Of a DNA stretch of 64,000 nt, positions 36,359-46,096 are shown one piece after another. A program made the translations under genes and the position numbers. Source of the stretch: Eretmocerus hayati. Lineage: Eukaryota; Arthropoda; Insecta; Hymenoptera; Aphelinidae. The notes beneath the pieces are model-generated. The model was not told the DNA's origin and made no database searches. It saw only the letters and a program-made list of their open reading frames with translations. The stretch spans positions 28,222,405 to 28,286,404 of the forward strand of contig CM056743.1 of the NCBI GenBank assembly GCA_029851415.1, read 5' to 3'. The number at the start of each line of letters is the position of its first letter. Position 1 is the stretch's first letter.

Positions 36359-39352
36359 TCAGGCCCGATGTTGAAATTTTAATGCTATGGGAGCATCGGG
36401 CTTGTTAATTGGCGAAGATATGACATCGAGTTTCCCACCTATCCATGTGAATCTCAAGTGTCGACACAACTGAAAATTCAAATTGGGGCAGTGATAAAAA
36501 TATCTATCATGGTCGTTCCTGAAAAATTGCGAATAATGAGAAGAAAAGTAAACATTTACTCTGAGAAGCAAAATCTGCATGTGTTGCTCGGCTAATCTGC
36601 GAGCGATGCAGGAACGAGGTCCGTGGCCAAAGGGAAGAACCAGATATGGATGAATTGTCGATTTTTCGTTTTTACTATTTTCGCGCAACCATCGCTCTGG
36701 AATGAAACTGTTTGGATTATCAAAGTATTCGGGCAGCCTACAGGATACTTGATTCTGCGTTACAACATTTGTCTGGAAGAAAAAGTCAGTTGCGTTAAAT
36801 TATATATGACTATTATTCGAATTATAGTATTGCGCCAATATAAATTTAAACTCACACCCTTAGGAACTCGATAGCCACTGAGCGCGACGTCGACTTGCAA
36901 AATTCGCCCGATTCCCACTGCAACAGGGTTCAGTCTCAGAGTCTCTTTTATCACGGCTTTTGTATACACAGCCTCCTTCAAGATTTCGGCAGTTACTTCA
37001 CCATCTTGGGGTACAAGTTTCACTGCCTCATGGTGCAGTTTCTCTTGCGTTTCAGGATTCTTTGCTAAATGATGAAGTGCAAATGCTGAAGTGTAAGACG
37101 TCTAGTAGAAAAAATAATCAATGTATTGAACACATCAATAGAACAGATTCACAAAACTCAAAAATAATACCGTGTCTATGCCAGCCAAAAGCATGTCACA
37201 ACCCATTACATTACATCTTTAAAATCCAAAGCTGGATTGCTTAGATAAATTTCGAGTAAGGAATTTTTCTCATGCAAATCACTGCTTTCCATTCTTTCAA
37301 TTTTTTTCGATATCATCTGGTGAGAAAATCTACAAATAATTGGTTCATGATCATTTCTTCTACGGTTCGATGAAAATTACGGCATGGTAGAAGGATTTCT
37401 TCCACGACACGCATAGCTTATAATGAGTAAGTTTTTTAACTTACTGCTCCATGCATAACTGAGCTCTACAGAGCTTTCGATATTTGGGCGTATCAAAAAA
37501 TCTCCAGAGCCGTGGTCCATTATCCAAACTCAGGAGTACATCATTTGTATCCAAGGCAGCATCTATTAATTTTGAGCTCATGGAACCAGACCTTAATTCT
37601 TCCTCAGAAAAACAGTCTATTTTAAAATCGAATGCAACGAGGCAGGTCACTGCAATATATTAAGAGAGCAATTGATTCGACGAGTCTTGAAACAATGATC
37701 AAAGGATTTTCGTTTTTACTTACGTTGGAAGAAAATTCGAGACAGATAAGGTAAGGTATCTGCCGTTACACGTGTTTTGCATATCTCAACGAATCGACGG
37801 GCCATTTCATCCGTATCTGATACATAGTTGACCACATTCTGTGGCTTGCTCAAATCTTTTTGAAACTCCTTGCGAATTCTCCACCAGTCCGGCCCGTTCC
37901 TGTGAGCCAAGTGACTATTATCGTTCACCATTTCATTCTCTCAAAATATCATTCATGACCCTTAGCATCATCTTCAGATTTTTTTTCCATGGCTAGTTTT
38001 ACTATCAATACTATTTCAAATACTCAAAATTTCATTCAGCAAAAACTGAATGAATGAATTAGTCTCATTAGACTAGGCGAAACTACCGCCATCGTTTGCA
38101 AAAATAGGTGAGTGGAATTTTTTTGTGGGATCCTCTCCGGAAGACCCTCCTGATCATAGAGACGTATGGACCCAAGCCGAATTCCGATGCAACATTGTTT
38201 AAACCGAAATTGTTTAAACAATTGACAAAAATCACTTATTTCGCCCTGAAAGTAATTTTATAAGGTAATTTGGGATATTTTGGATCGAAAAGTATTCTTG
38301 TCATTTTTCTCTAGGAGCCATCATTTCCGAGCTATAAGCGTTTCAAAGTTGAAAAAACGCGAATTTTGCGATTTTGAACGTTAAATAAAGGTAACAACAA
38401 AGCGAGAAATCGATGTTCTCAAGGTCGGGATCCATCCACTAGGGTGTCATCTACAGGTTCCAATAGCAAAAGTCCATGGTCCCGACTCAGAACCTTCTGT
38501 TTTTCGGAAGTTTTCAACGCACTGTTTTCAATGAGTCTCAGATTGACTATATATATCGACCCGCGATGTATATAGTCATACTGGCGCCTGTGGAAACAGT
38601 GCTTTGAAAACTTCCGGAAAACGGAAGGTTCTGAGCCGGGACCATGGACTTTTGCTATTGGAACCTGTAGATGACACCCTAGTGGATAGATCCCGACCTT
38701 GAGAACATCGATTTCTGGCTTTGTTGTTACCTTTATTTAACGTTCAAAATCGCAAAATTCGCGTTTTTTCAACTTTGAAACGCTTATAGCTCGGAAATGA
38801 TGGCTCCTAGAGAAAAATGACAAGAATACTTTTCGATCCAAAATATCCCAAATTACCTTATAAAATTACTTTCAGGGCGAAATAAGTGATTTTTGTCAAT
38901 TGTTTAAACAATTTCGGTTTAAACAATGTTGCATCGGAATTCGGCTTGGGTCCATACGTCTCTATGATCAGGAGGGTCTTCCGGAGAGGATCCCACAAAA
39001 AAATTCCACTCACCTATTTTTGCAAACGATGGCGGTAGTTTCGCCTAGTCTACATTCATCGTGGTTGAGAAATGATATGCAAAAACAAATCAGAGTAAAT
39101 CGATTTCTTACGTGGGTATGAGGCCCCCAGTGTTGTACAAATTTCGCCGATCAAGACGATACTTGAGTAAGGCTTTGTGGCTACGTCTCTCGGGCCATCG
39201 GCCCAGATCTGCCTTGAACACCTCGGCAATATCCTCCGGTCGAAATACCCAAACAATAGGCTCACCAGGTACGATTTCTTCGCGCACCAGTGGTCCAAAT
39301 TTTGCATACTTGGCTGCCCTATTTTTGTGCAATTTTTTCAGGTTGTACTCAC
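36359..39352 (-). pseudogene. mitochondrial-type cytochrome P450, copy 1 (frameshifted)
   Basis: Exons on the minus strand: 39352-39112, 37899-37724, 37649-37445, 37316-37171, 37101-36856, 36772-36560 and 36469-36359. They encode FGPLVREE, NGPDWWRIRKEFQ (helix C), AGIDT|TSYTSAF (helix I), KETLRLNP (helix K, ExxR), IPERWLRE and the haem loop FGHGPRSCIARR. Paired arginines after the haem cysteine and the overall pattern suit the mitochondrial clan, which takes electrons from adrenodoxin. The helix I exon is 146 bases against 147 in copy 2: one base lost near 37206 shifts the frame just before the oxygen-binding motif and gives an early stop. The N-terminal exon with the targeting peptide was not found. 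A 984-bp palindrome sits in the first visible intron. Confidence 0.82.
38069..39052. mobile_element. 984-bp perfect-type palindrome inserted in the P450 intron
   Basis: The arms begin TAGACTAGGCGAAACTACCGCC and end with the reverse complement. Symmetry holds to a loop of a few tens of bases near 38560. The empty site in copy 2 (near 60517) reads AGTCTCATTCATCG; here CAT is present on both sides, so a 3-bp duplication (38066-38068 and 39053-39055) is supported by direct comparison. No transposase is encoded. Confidence 0.92.
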
Positions 39353-39604
39353 CTTAAGAAATTTACATTATCATCGCTCTTTGTTTTTTCATGAGTTGTG
39401 TTTAATTGAATGATCATTCTTGATTTATATTTTAGATAACAATTGGCATGGTATTAAGAATAAATTCTGAATATTTTTCTCTGAGTATCGTATATCATGT
39501 ACTATTTCATGAACGCATAATTATTAGAGCGGTCCGAAAAATGGAAATATTTGAAAATACGCCTGGAGTCACATTTTTTGCCATCTCACACGTGTATAAA
39601 GAAA

Positions 39605-39967
39605 TAGTACATTACGCGACAAGAGCCGAAAGTGACCCATCGCGGCCCGGGTAGGTTGCCGCACGAGCCGGCAGGCGAGTGCGGCATACCCGCGGCCGCG
39701 ATGGGTTATTTTCGGCCCGAGATGCGTACACTATTTTTCGGTGACACTTGTATCGAAATTCTATGCTTTCCGACGCGATGTCGGGGCAAAATGCCGCTCC
39801 GCCGTACAGGTTAGAAAACGTCGGAGCATGCAATGTAGTGGCCCGAGGGCGCAGCCCGACCCGAGGGCTACTGCGCATGCTCACTCGTTTTCTAGCCTGG
39901 GCGGCATTGCGGCATTTTCTGCCCCGGGATCGGGGCGGAAACCATAGGCTTTCGATGCCAGTGTGCC
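39605..39967. mobile_element. GC-rich double-hairpin insertion with GAAA target duplication
   Basis: It is absent from copy 2, where ...AAAGAAAACATTTT... is continuous near 61060. In copy 1, GAAA flanks the insert (39601-39604 and 39968-39971). It holds two adjacent hairpins: about 39605-39733 (TAGTAC... to ...GTACACTA, stem around CCCATCGCGGCC) and about 39735-39972 (TTTTCGG... to ...CCGAAAA). GC content is far above the surroundings. Confidence 0.82.
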
Positions 39968-39971
39968 GAAA

Positions 39972-41635
39972 ACATTTTTTGGGATTTCTAAAAAGAGACT
40001 TTAGAGGGGAGCAAAAGCCCTGGAGTTTTTTAAAAAATTGTTGGTTCTGCGGGGACTTTGGACTGACCTAAAAGATTTCTCCAATTGAATTCATTTTGAA
40101 AGTCAGGAAGTTCGATAATGGATTGTAGTGATCCACCTTTATAAGGTAAATATTTCGATAAAATCAGATTCCAAATCACAGCTCGTTTGAGAGCTCCTTG
40201 ATTTTCTGAATCATTTTGACGAGCCTTAGTAATTTTCAATATCCGATTAAGCTAATTATTAAATACTCTATGTAAGTAATGCGTGTTCTGGGTGAACCAG
40301 TTCGAATTGAAATACACTACGTTCAGAGATGAAGAAAATTCCAACGAGATTGCAAGGCCGAGAATCGGTTTTGATGATAAGGTCTCACATAAAGAATTCA
40401 AAGGTTTTTTCCATGAACTTCAAGCATGGGTTATCAATTTTTTTTCAACACCAGTAAAAAATATCGTATCGACTACTCTTTTACGTATATTTTTCTCCAG
40501 AACAACCGATGCAACGTGCGTAAAGCTCTCATTGTCCGTGAAAAACAGTGAGAAATAAATAACACTTTAATTGGTGCAAAAGAATCGCTTCTAGTGCGTA
40601 GAGTAAATCAACAAGAATGATCCTAGTCTAATACATCGTAAACACACTTCCAGTCGAATTTTCTGATCGAGAAGAAGCCAATTCTGAGTATGTCATTGTT
40701 CTTGGATCGCCATATAGAGTGAGATCGGCATGCTCCAATATAATTGATTGGAGAAAACGGTAATTTAATTTTTTAGATGGGGTGGGTACAAATTTTCACG
40801 GGGGTTTGAAAGTCAGAACTATCAATAGCTACAAACACAATCAATTTTTCATATTTTATTGAAAACTTACAAATCTCAGCTATGAAATACAAGAAAATAT
40901 GTCATTTATGAAAGAACAATGCAATTATTCTGATGTCATGCTCCAAAGACAAGTATCAGAACATTCAGGTATTATATTTCTTTCCATAACTGTTTGTAAT
41001 CATCTAACACGTGTGTTGTGAGGATGATTTTTTGGAGTTTCATTTCGGTCATAAACTAAACTTTTGTATTTCGATAAACACGTCTGAATGGGGGTGAAAC
41101 CTTTTCTGGCCTATTGTTTATATCCTTGGAAGAGTGAATCGCCACGAAAGATTGTTAATAAGAATACTTTTTAAACCAATATGATTCGATCAAAATTTGA
41201 AAATCATAACTTATCAATTTTCCAACTTATCAACTAAGTGAATAATCAATCACTAAGCAACTAAAAAAAATTGAAAATCGACATTATTACGTATACTATT
41301 GAGGTAGTATTGACAAGCAGTTGGTTATAAAACCATATACCAATGATTCTTGTTTATGGATTTATATGGTTGTCAATGACCACAAAATGTTAGATTCTGC
41401 TCATCGACTCTACAAAAATATATTACAAAATGAGATTGATTTTTCAAAGTTGTTCTCCATTTCAAGCAGTTACATTTCAATAGTGTGAAACTAATTTAGA
41501 GACAGCTATGTAAGAAAATAGTCGAAGCTATATATATTTTAGCAAGACCTCATTTAGAGAAGGATGCAATACTCATTTTGGCATAAAGTATTCAAAATTT
41601 GTACACACTTGAAGTGCAATTTAAGAGTGTACCAC
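39972..41635. other. duplicated block with an unrecognised conserved reading frame, then intergenic DNA
   Basis: On the minus strand, 40239-40030 (copy 2: 61378-61124) keeps an open frame, ENQGALKRAVIWNLILSKYL then SIIELPDFQN, ending near a possible GTCAGT donor. It could be a 5' exon of the P450 or part of an unrelated gene. I do not recognise it, and it lacks the proline-rich hinge expected at a P450 N-terminus. From 40600 to 41215 the duplication continues without genes. 41216-41635 is AT-rich with nothing seen. Confidence 0.4.
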
Positions 41636-42649
41636 TCACATCAAGGCATCAATTACTTTGGCAAGAAGTGAAGAGGATAATTGAGTCATGATTTCTCTCA
41701 GTTTCTCATTTTTCTTGAGAGTTTCTGAATTAGATTTCATAAAACTTACGACAGGCTCTAATAAATTGTTTGGTACACATAGATCAACAATTGTGAGAAC
41801 GTCATTAAGGTTGTCGGCGTTGAGGTTTTGAGCTATTGCTACTTCGCAGGCATCTTGAAGCACCTGGATTCCATACTTGTTTGCAGCAAGCAATAGTTCA
41901 ACATCCAGTTTTTTGTTGCTCTCAACTTTACCAGCATAAATGAATCTCAGAATTTCACTCATTACTTCAGGCTCTACATCAGGTATGTCTAATATCTTCT
42001 TGTTCTTTTCTTGCATATCATGTTCAAACATTGCGGAAAAAACTGGGCTTCTGAGTGACAGGATGTCCTTATGAACATGGAATTCTTTATCTCCCACTAC
42101 AAGAGTCAAATCATAATATTTTCCATTTGTAAGAAGACTTTCAAAATTGTCAAAATCTAATAGACGTTGTTCGGGTCCTATGATGGTGTCTACGGATGCA
42201 ACAGAAATTGGGCCACAAATTTTAGTCCCATCATCGAAGTAAATTTTGATAAGCACAGGCAAATTTCCATTCACTGCATACTCCCCTAAATCGATTCTTC
42301 CAAGAGAAAACTTTGTTGAATAATCCATGAAAGAGGCTTCTTTTGGTGGTTTGAATTCAACAATTTTTCCTTTGTTGTCGAGTAGGTTTACTTGCCACTT
42401 GAACGACTTATTTTTTTCACTGGTACAATCACTCGTATTCGAGTGTAAATGAAACAATACCTCATCTGATAACGAGTATAGCTCTAGACTCCAAGAATAT
42501 TGCACATTTTGATGGAAAGATACAAAAGTTGGAGATCTGATGATACGCTCTGATGATGCTAGGAATCGATTCTTAGTAAAATCTTTAATGGTCCAAGTGT
42601 ATTGGCGCTCCGTGACGTTAATTTTCGTCTCGCCGCGATTACGATCCAT
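41636..42649 (-). CDS. MATH-BTB protein, speckle-type POZ-like (copy B, intact)
   Basis: The 337-residue single-exon frame starts at the ATG complement at 42647-42649 (MDRNRGETKINV). Residues about 8-140 form a MATH domain (YTWTIKDF, WSLELYSL, FKWQVNLLDNKGKIVEFKPP). Residues about 180-290 form a BTB/POZ domain (DLTLVVGDKEFHVHKDILSLRSPVFSAMFEHDM), followed by a C-terminal 3-box/BACK-like helix set ending LLAKVIDALM. This layout is that of SPOP and TDPOZ proteins: MATH binds substrates and BTB binds Cullin-3 in an E3 ubiquitin ligase. The SPOP nuclear signal is not evident. It lies 3' of P450 copy 1 on the same strand. The gene at 62508 is a diverged paralogue and the pseudogene at 5452 a closer one. 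Confidence 0.92.
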   Translation of the reverse strand: MDRNRGETKINVTERQYTWTIKDFTKNRFLASSERIIRSPTFVSFHQNVQYSWSLELYSLSDEVLFHLHSNTSDCTSEKNKSFKWQVNLLDNKGKIVEFKPPKEASFMDYSTKFSLGRIDLGEYAVNGNLPVLIKIYFDDGTKICGPISVASVDTIIGPEQRLLDFDNFESLLTNGKYYDLTLVVGDKEFHVHKDILSLRSPVFSAMFEHDMQEKNKKILDIPDVEPEVMSEILRFIYAGKVESNKKLDVELLLAANKYGIQVLQDACEVAIAQNLNADNLNDVLTIVDLCVPNNLLEPVVSFMKSNSETLKKNEKLREIMTQLSSSLLAKVIDALM

Positions 42650-43025
42650 CACTGAATTGCTTCAACTCAACAGCTTCTGATGATGACTGCGGAGAGACAC
42701 AAAATCAAAGTTTACACTCATTATGCGTTCATTGTATAGAGAACATCATTAGTTTGTATTTAGATCCAAGGAATTCATGGAACATACCTGTAGTAGAGAT
42801 ATATTAGAGATATGTAGTTGCTAGATATACGCGATTTCACGATCGTATAATACTTATGCAAGTTTCAAATCAAACCGTCAATTTCTGGTCAATCTGGGAT
42901 CTGCAAATTTTCTTTGCTGATGCAGAGTCGTTGGAGATGGTTGGAGTGTTGGAGATTGTTCCTATCTCGTCCCGACTTTCCCGAGGCGCTCGAGCGAGGC
43001 GGCGGCGCGAGCGTGCGCAGTTAAG
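42650..43025. other. upstream region of MATH-BTB copy B
   Basis: The presumed 5' leader and promoter region lie here. No clear TATA box or initiator could be assigned. From about 42960 GC rises sharply where the palindromic elements begin. Confidence 0.4.
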
Positions 43026-43318
43026 GGTGTGTCCACAAATGAAGCGCATGAGCCGTGAGCCGGCGTACGCCGAGCGTGCGCTGGCGCACGGCTCATGCGC
43101 TTCTCACCAAATTTGAGCCGACTTGAGCGTTTTCCACGTTACCAGCTGATTCAAAATAGAACTAGAGTTTAGCTATGAAATAAAAAACGATTGACGATCT
43201 CGTCGCAAACCAATGCAGAAAACATACAAGCGGGCTCAAATTTGGTGAGCAGCGCATAAGCCGTGCGCCAGCGCACCACGCCGGCTCACGGCTCATGCGC
43301 TTCATTTGTGGACACACC
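43026..43318. mobile_element. 293-bp palindromic MITE
   Basis: The ends are GGTGTGTCCACAAATGAAGC and its reverse complement. The arms are about 115 bases with the repeated words CATGAGCC and GCGCACGGC, around a loop near 43130-43225. It is non-coding and no clear target duplication was seen. Confidence 0.8.
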
Positions 43319-43646
43319 GGCTATTGGATCTTACCGCGCGTCGCCTTTGCGGCGGCCCACGCCCAGCTAGCATCGCATGTTCCATGGAACGTCTTTTATT
43401 TGCCACAACTGCGACGTCCGGGGAACATTGGCTTGAGACAACCCCAGAACGTCTCTGGAACGTTCCGTGGTTGGACGTCGCTGAGCGACGTTCTAGTTAC
43501 GTTACAAGGACATCGCATTTGAGATGTCCTTTATAAGATCCGATGAGTAACGTAAAAGTAACATCCATCTTGCACCAAATTTAGGACGTTCCCGGCTGGA
43601 ACGTTCTACGAACGTCTCAAGACATCGAATTCGCGACAAGGAATTC

Positions 43647-44175
43647 CTAACCTCAAAATGGATGTTCCATTCCTCACCTCAATCATGCCGCAAATGGGAC
43701 ATCTAATTTCATCGTCGAATGTTCTCAACTGAGACGTTCTCAGAACATCGCATTTGGAACCAAAATCCTAACCTCAAAAAATCGATGTTCCACTCCTCAC
43801 CTTAATCATGTCGCAAATGCGACATCCAAATTTTGATCCACCGTGGACGTTCCAACGACATCCACCCACAACCCAAAATTTGAATGTTCCATCTGAGACG
43901 TTCTCGGAACATCGCACTTGGGACCGGAACCTAACCTCAAAAAATCGAGGTTCCATTCCTCACCTCAATCATGCCGCAGATGGAACATCCGAATTCATCA
44001 TCGGATGTTCTCAACTGAGACGTTCTCAGAACATCACATTTGGAACAAAATCCTAACCTCAATAAATCGATGTTCCATTCCTTATCTTTATCATGTCGCA
44101 AATGCGACATCCAAGTTTATCATTAAATGTTCTCATTTTAAAAGTTCTTTGAACATCGAATTTAGAACATCTGCA
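43647..44175. repeat. tandem repeat, about 121-bp unit, roughly 4 copies
   Basis: CTAACCTC followed by AA..ATCGATGTTCCA and TCATG[C/T]CGCAAATG recurs with starts at 43647, 43768, 43931 and 44053. Spacings are 121, 163 and 122; the middle unit carries about 42 extra bases. Each unit also contains GAGACGTTCTCAGAACATCGCA, itself partly palindromic. Confidence 0.85.
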
Positions 44176-44855
44176 GATGCATGGATCTGTGTGAATAATC
44201 ATTAAAATTAACATCGGATTTATCTGATAATTCCTATCAAAATAATCCAACGTTCATTGTATCGTAAACTTGATTTCCTTCCATTTTTTTAATTTATAGA
44301 ATTGTGTTTGTTCCAAGGTACGATCGATGAATAATCACTGCGTGTATCGAAAAATTGACCCGACAACCGAGGTTCATAATTTCGAAATTCTGTTTTGAAA
44401 CCTCATGCCATTTATGAAGTGATAAGAAAAAGCCTCGCGGTCGAGTTTTGATGTCTAGCATTTTAATTCTCACGGTGCAGACTTGAAATATTCGATTTAG
44501 ATTTGTGCATTGAATGCGAACAGTTGAGCTTGTTTATGAGTTTGAAAGCATTGATCGGTAATTCAACTCTTCAGAATCCAAAGAATTGCATACCCCTGCT
44601 GCCCTAAGCATTAATTCTTTTCCATTTACAGACTCTTTCTTCTTCTCAATTTCAATTGTGGATTCCATTATTTATTTGGCTAATTGACAAAATACATTAG
44701 AGTCCAGAATTCAATATCATCTCAAAAATTTGAATTTCAATCTCAATTCTATTTGTTAAATCGTCGAGGACGAATGGAGTCAATTAATAAACCAATTCCA
44801 AATCACAAAAACGTGCGTTTGGTTGAGTACATGTTTTAAGCCACCGTGCGCAAAT

Positions 44856-44935
44856 ACTTGGATAGCCTAGTGTACAGCGATGCAGATTGATAATCCGAAG
44901 GTCCCAGGTTCGAATCCCGCAGGTAACACGTGAAA
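44856..44935 (+). other. tRNA-like sequence
   Basis: An A-box-like TAGCCTAGTGTA (44863-44874) and a perfect B-box GGTTCGAATCC (44907-44917) are at tRNA spacing. The stems do not all pair, so it is better read as a tRNA-derived Pol III promoter than a functional tRNA. Confidence 0.5.
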
Positions 44936-45392
44936 AATATTATCATCTCATATAATAAGTTTTCAACCAATTTCGATTTTTCAATTAATCCCATCATCAA
45001 TTACCAATATCGAACAATTCCCACATGTCTCGGTGATGGGTTAATCAATTTTTTTTTCAATTAATTCAATGTTCATATCCGGAACATTCGCAAAAGTTTG
45101 TTCCGGGGACGTCGCTGAGAATTTCCAAAAATGACCCCACGAACGTCCAGGAACGTCCGATGGGAACGTTCCTGGGCTGGAAATAGGACGTCACCTGAAC
45201 GTTCCCTGAACGTCGTGGGAACGTCGTAGGAACGTTCATAATTTGTTCCAAATATGTCGCATGCGACGTCCCGGGACGTTCCAGGGACATGAAAATGCTA
45301 GCTGGGCGAACGCGCCGGTGCACTCGGGGTGCCGCGTCGGAAGAGCGAGATTGTCAACAAACTCAAATTCTCGGGCGCTCGCCCGAGATGAG

Positions 45393-46082
45393 GGCAAAGG
45401 TACCCTGGCACCGAAATTGTGAGCTGTGGAAAATCCAAAAAGACAGATTGACGCACCGAAAATTCTACTTCCCGAATCCGCAGCCGGAAAAACTCTACCT
45501 TTTTTCATTTTCTTTGAATTATCAAAAAACTAGCTCATTTCACCCATTCTGGTGCGCCTTAACCCTTGATCGTAGCGACACACTCTTGGTCTCAAAAAAT
45601 TCTACTCGGCCCAACAAAAATTCTACCACCTCGGTTTTTCACAATTTTCTATTGGATTTTCCGTGATCAGTTGAAATATTTTCCAATCCCAAGCCCGGGT
45701 GTGAACGTGCTACATTAGGCCACGTTCACACCAGCAAGATACGCCACACCGCGGTAAATGTATCAGCGGAGCGCAGTTGACCACGAGTCAAAGCCTAATT
45801 ACTGCTAATCACGGAAAACCCAATAGAAAATTTGGAAAAACCGAGGTGGTAGAATTTTTGTTGGGCCGAATAGAATTCTTTGAGACCAAGAGTGTGTCGC
45901 TACGATCAAGGGTTAAGGCGCACCAGAACGGGTGAAATGAGCTAGTTTTTTGATAATTCAAAGAAAATGAAAAAAGGTAGCGTTTTTCCGGCTGCGGATT
46001 TGGGAAGTAGAATTTTCCGTGCATCGATCTGTCTTTTGGGATTTTCCACAGCTCACAATTTCGGTGCCAGGGTACCTTTGCC
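45393..46082. mobile_element. 690-bp foldback with 9-bp target duplication
   Basis: The ends are GGCAAAGGTACC and GGTACCTTTGCC, with arms of 275 bases each (45393-45667 and 45808-46082). CGAGATGAG flanks both sides (45384-45392 and 46083-46091). The loop holds a small hairpin, GTGTGAACGTG/CACGTTCACAC. A 9-bp duplication with long palindromic arms fits Mutator-like or FB-like elements. Confidence 0.9.
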
Positions 46083-46096
46083 CGAGATGAGCCGGC

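Larger units (their letters stand above)
34999..41215. repeat. segmental duplication, copy 1 (P450 block)
   Basis: It aligns almost continuously with 57450-62235 at high identity, covering the P450 gene, its introns and about 1.4 kb beyond. Copy 1 differs mainly by two palindromic insertions (38069-39052 and 39605-39967) absent from copy 2. Both copies are followed by a MATH-BTB gene on the same strand. Confidence 0.9.
43361..45307. mobile_element. 1.95-kb element with GCCCAGCTAGCAT ends
   Basis: The terminal repeats GCCCAGCTAGCAT (43361) and ATGCTAGCTGGGC (ending 45307) match exactly, and beyond them both sides are packed with GGAACGTTC-like words in both orientations. The interior holds a tandem array on the left (43647-44175), an AT-rich middle and a tRNA-like sequence near 44860. 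No transposase was seen. It abuts the next element at 45308 without a gap. Confidence 0.75.

Noticed and set aside
45289..45666. 125-codon frame in the palindromic nest
   Set aside because: It crosses an element boundary and recurs in the opposite arm; no domain was seen.
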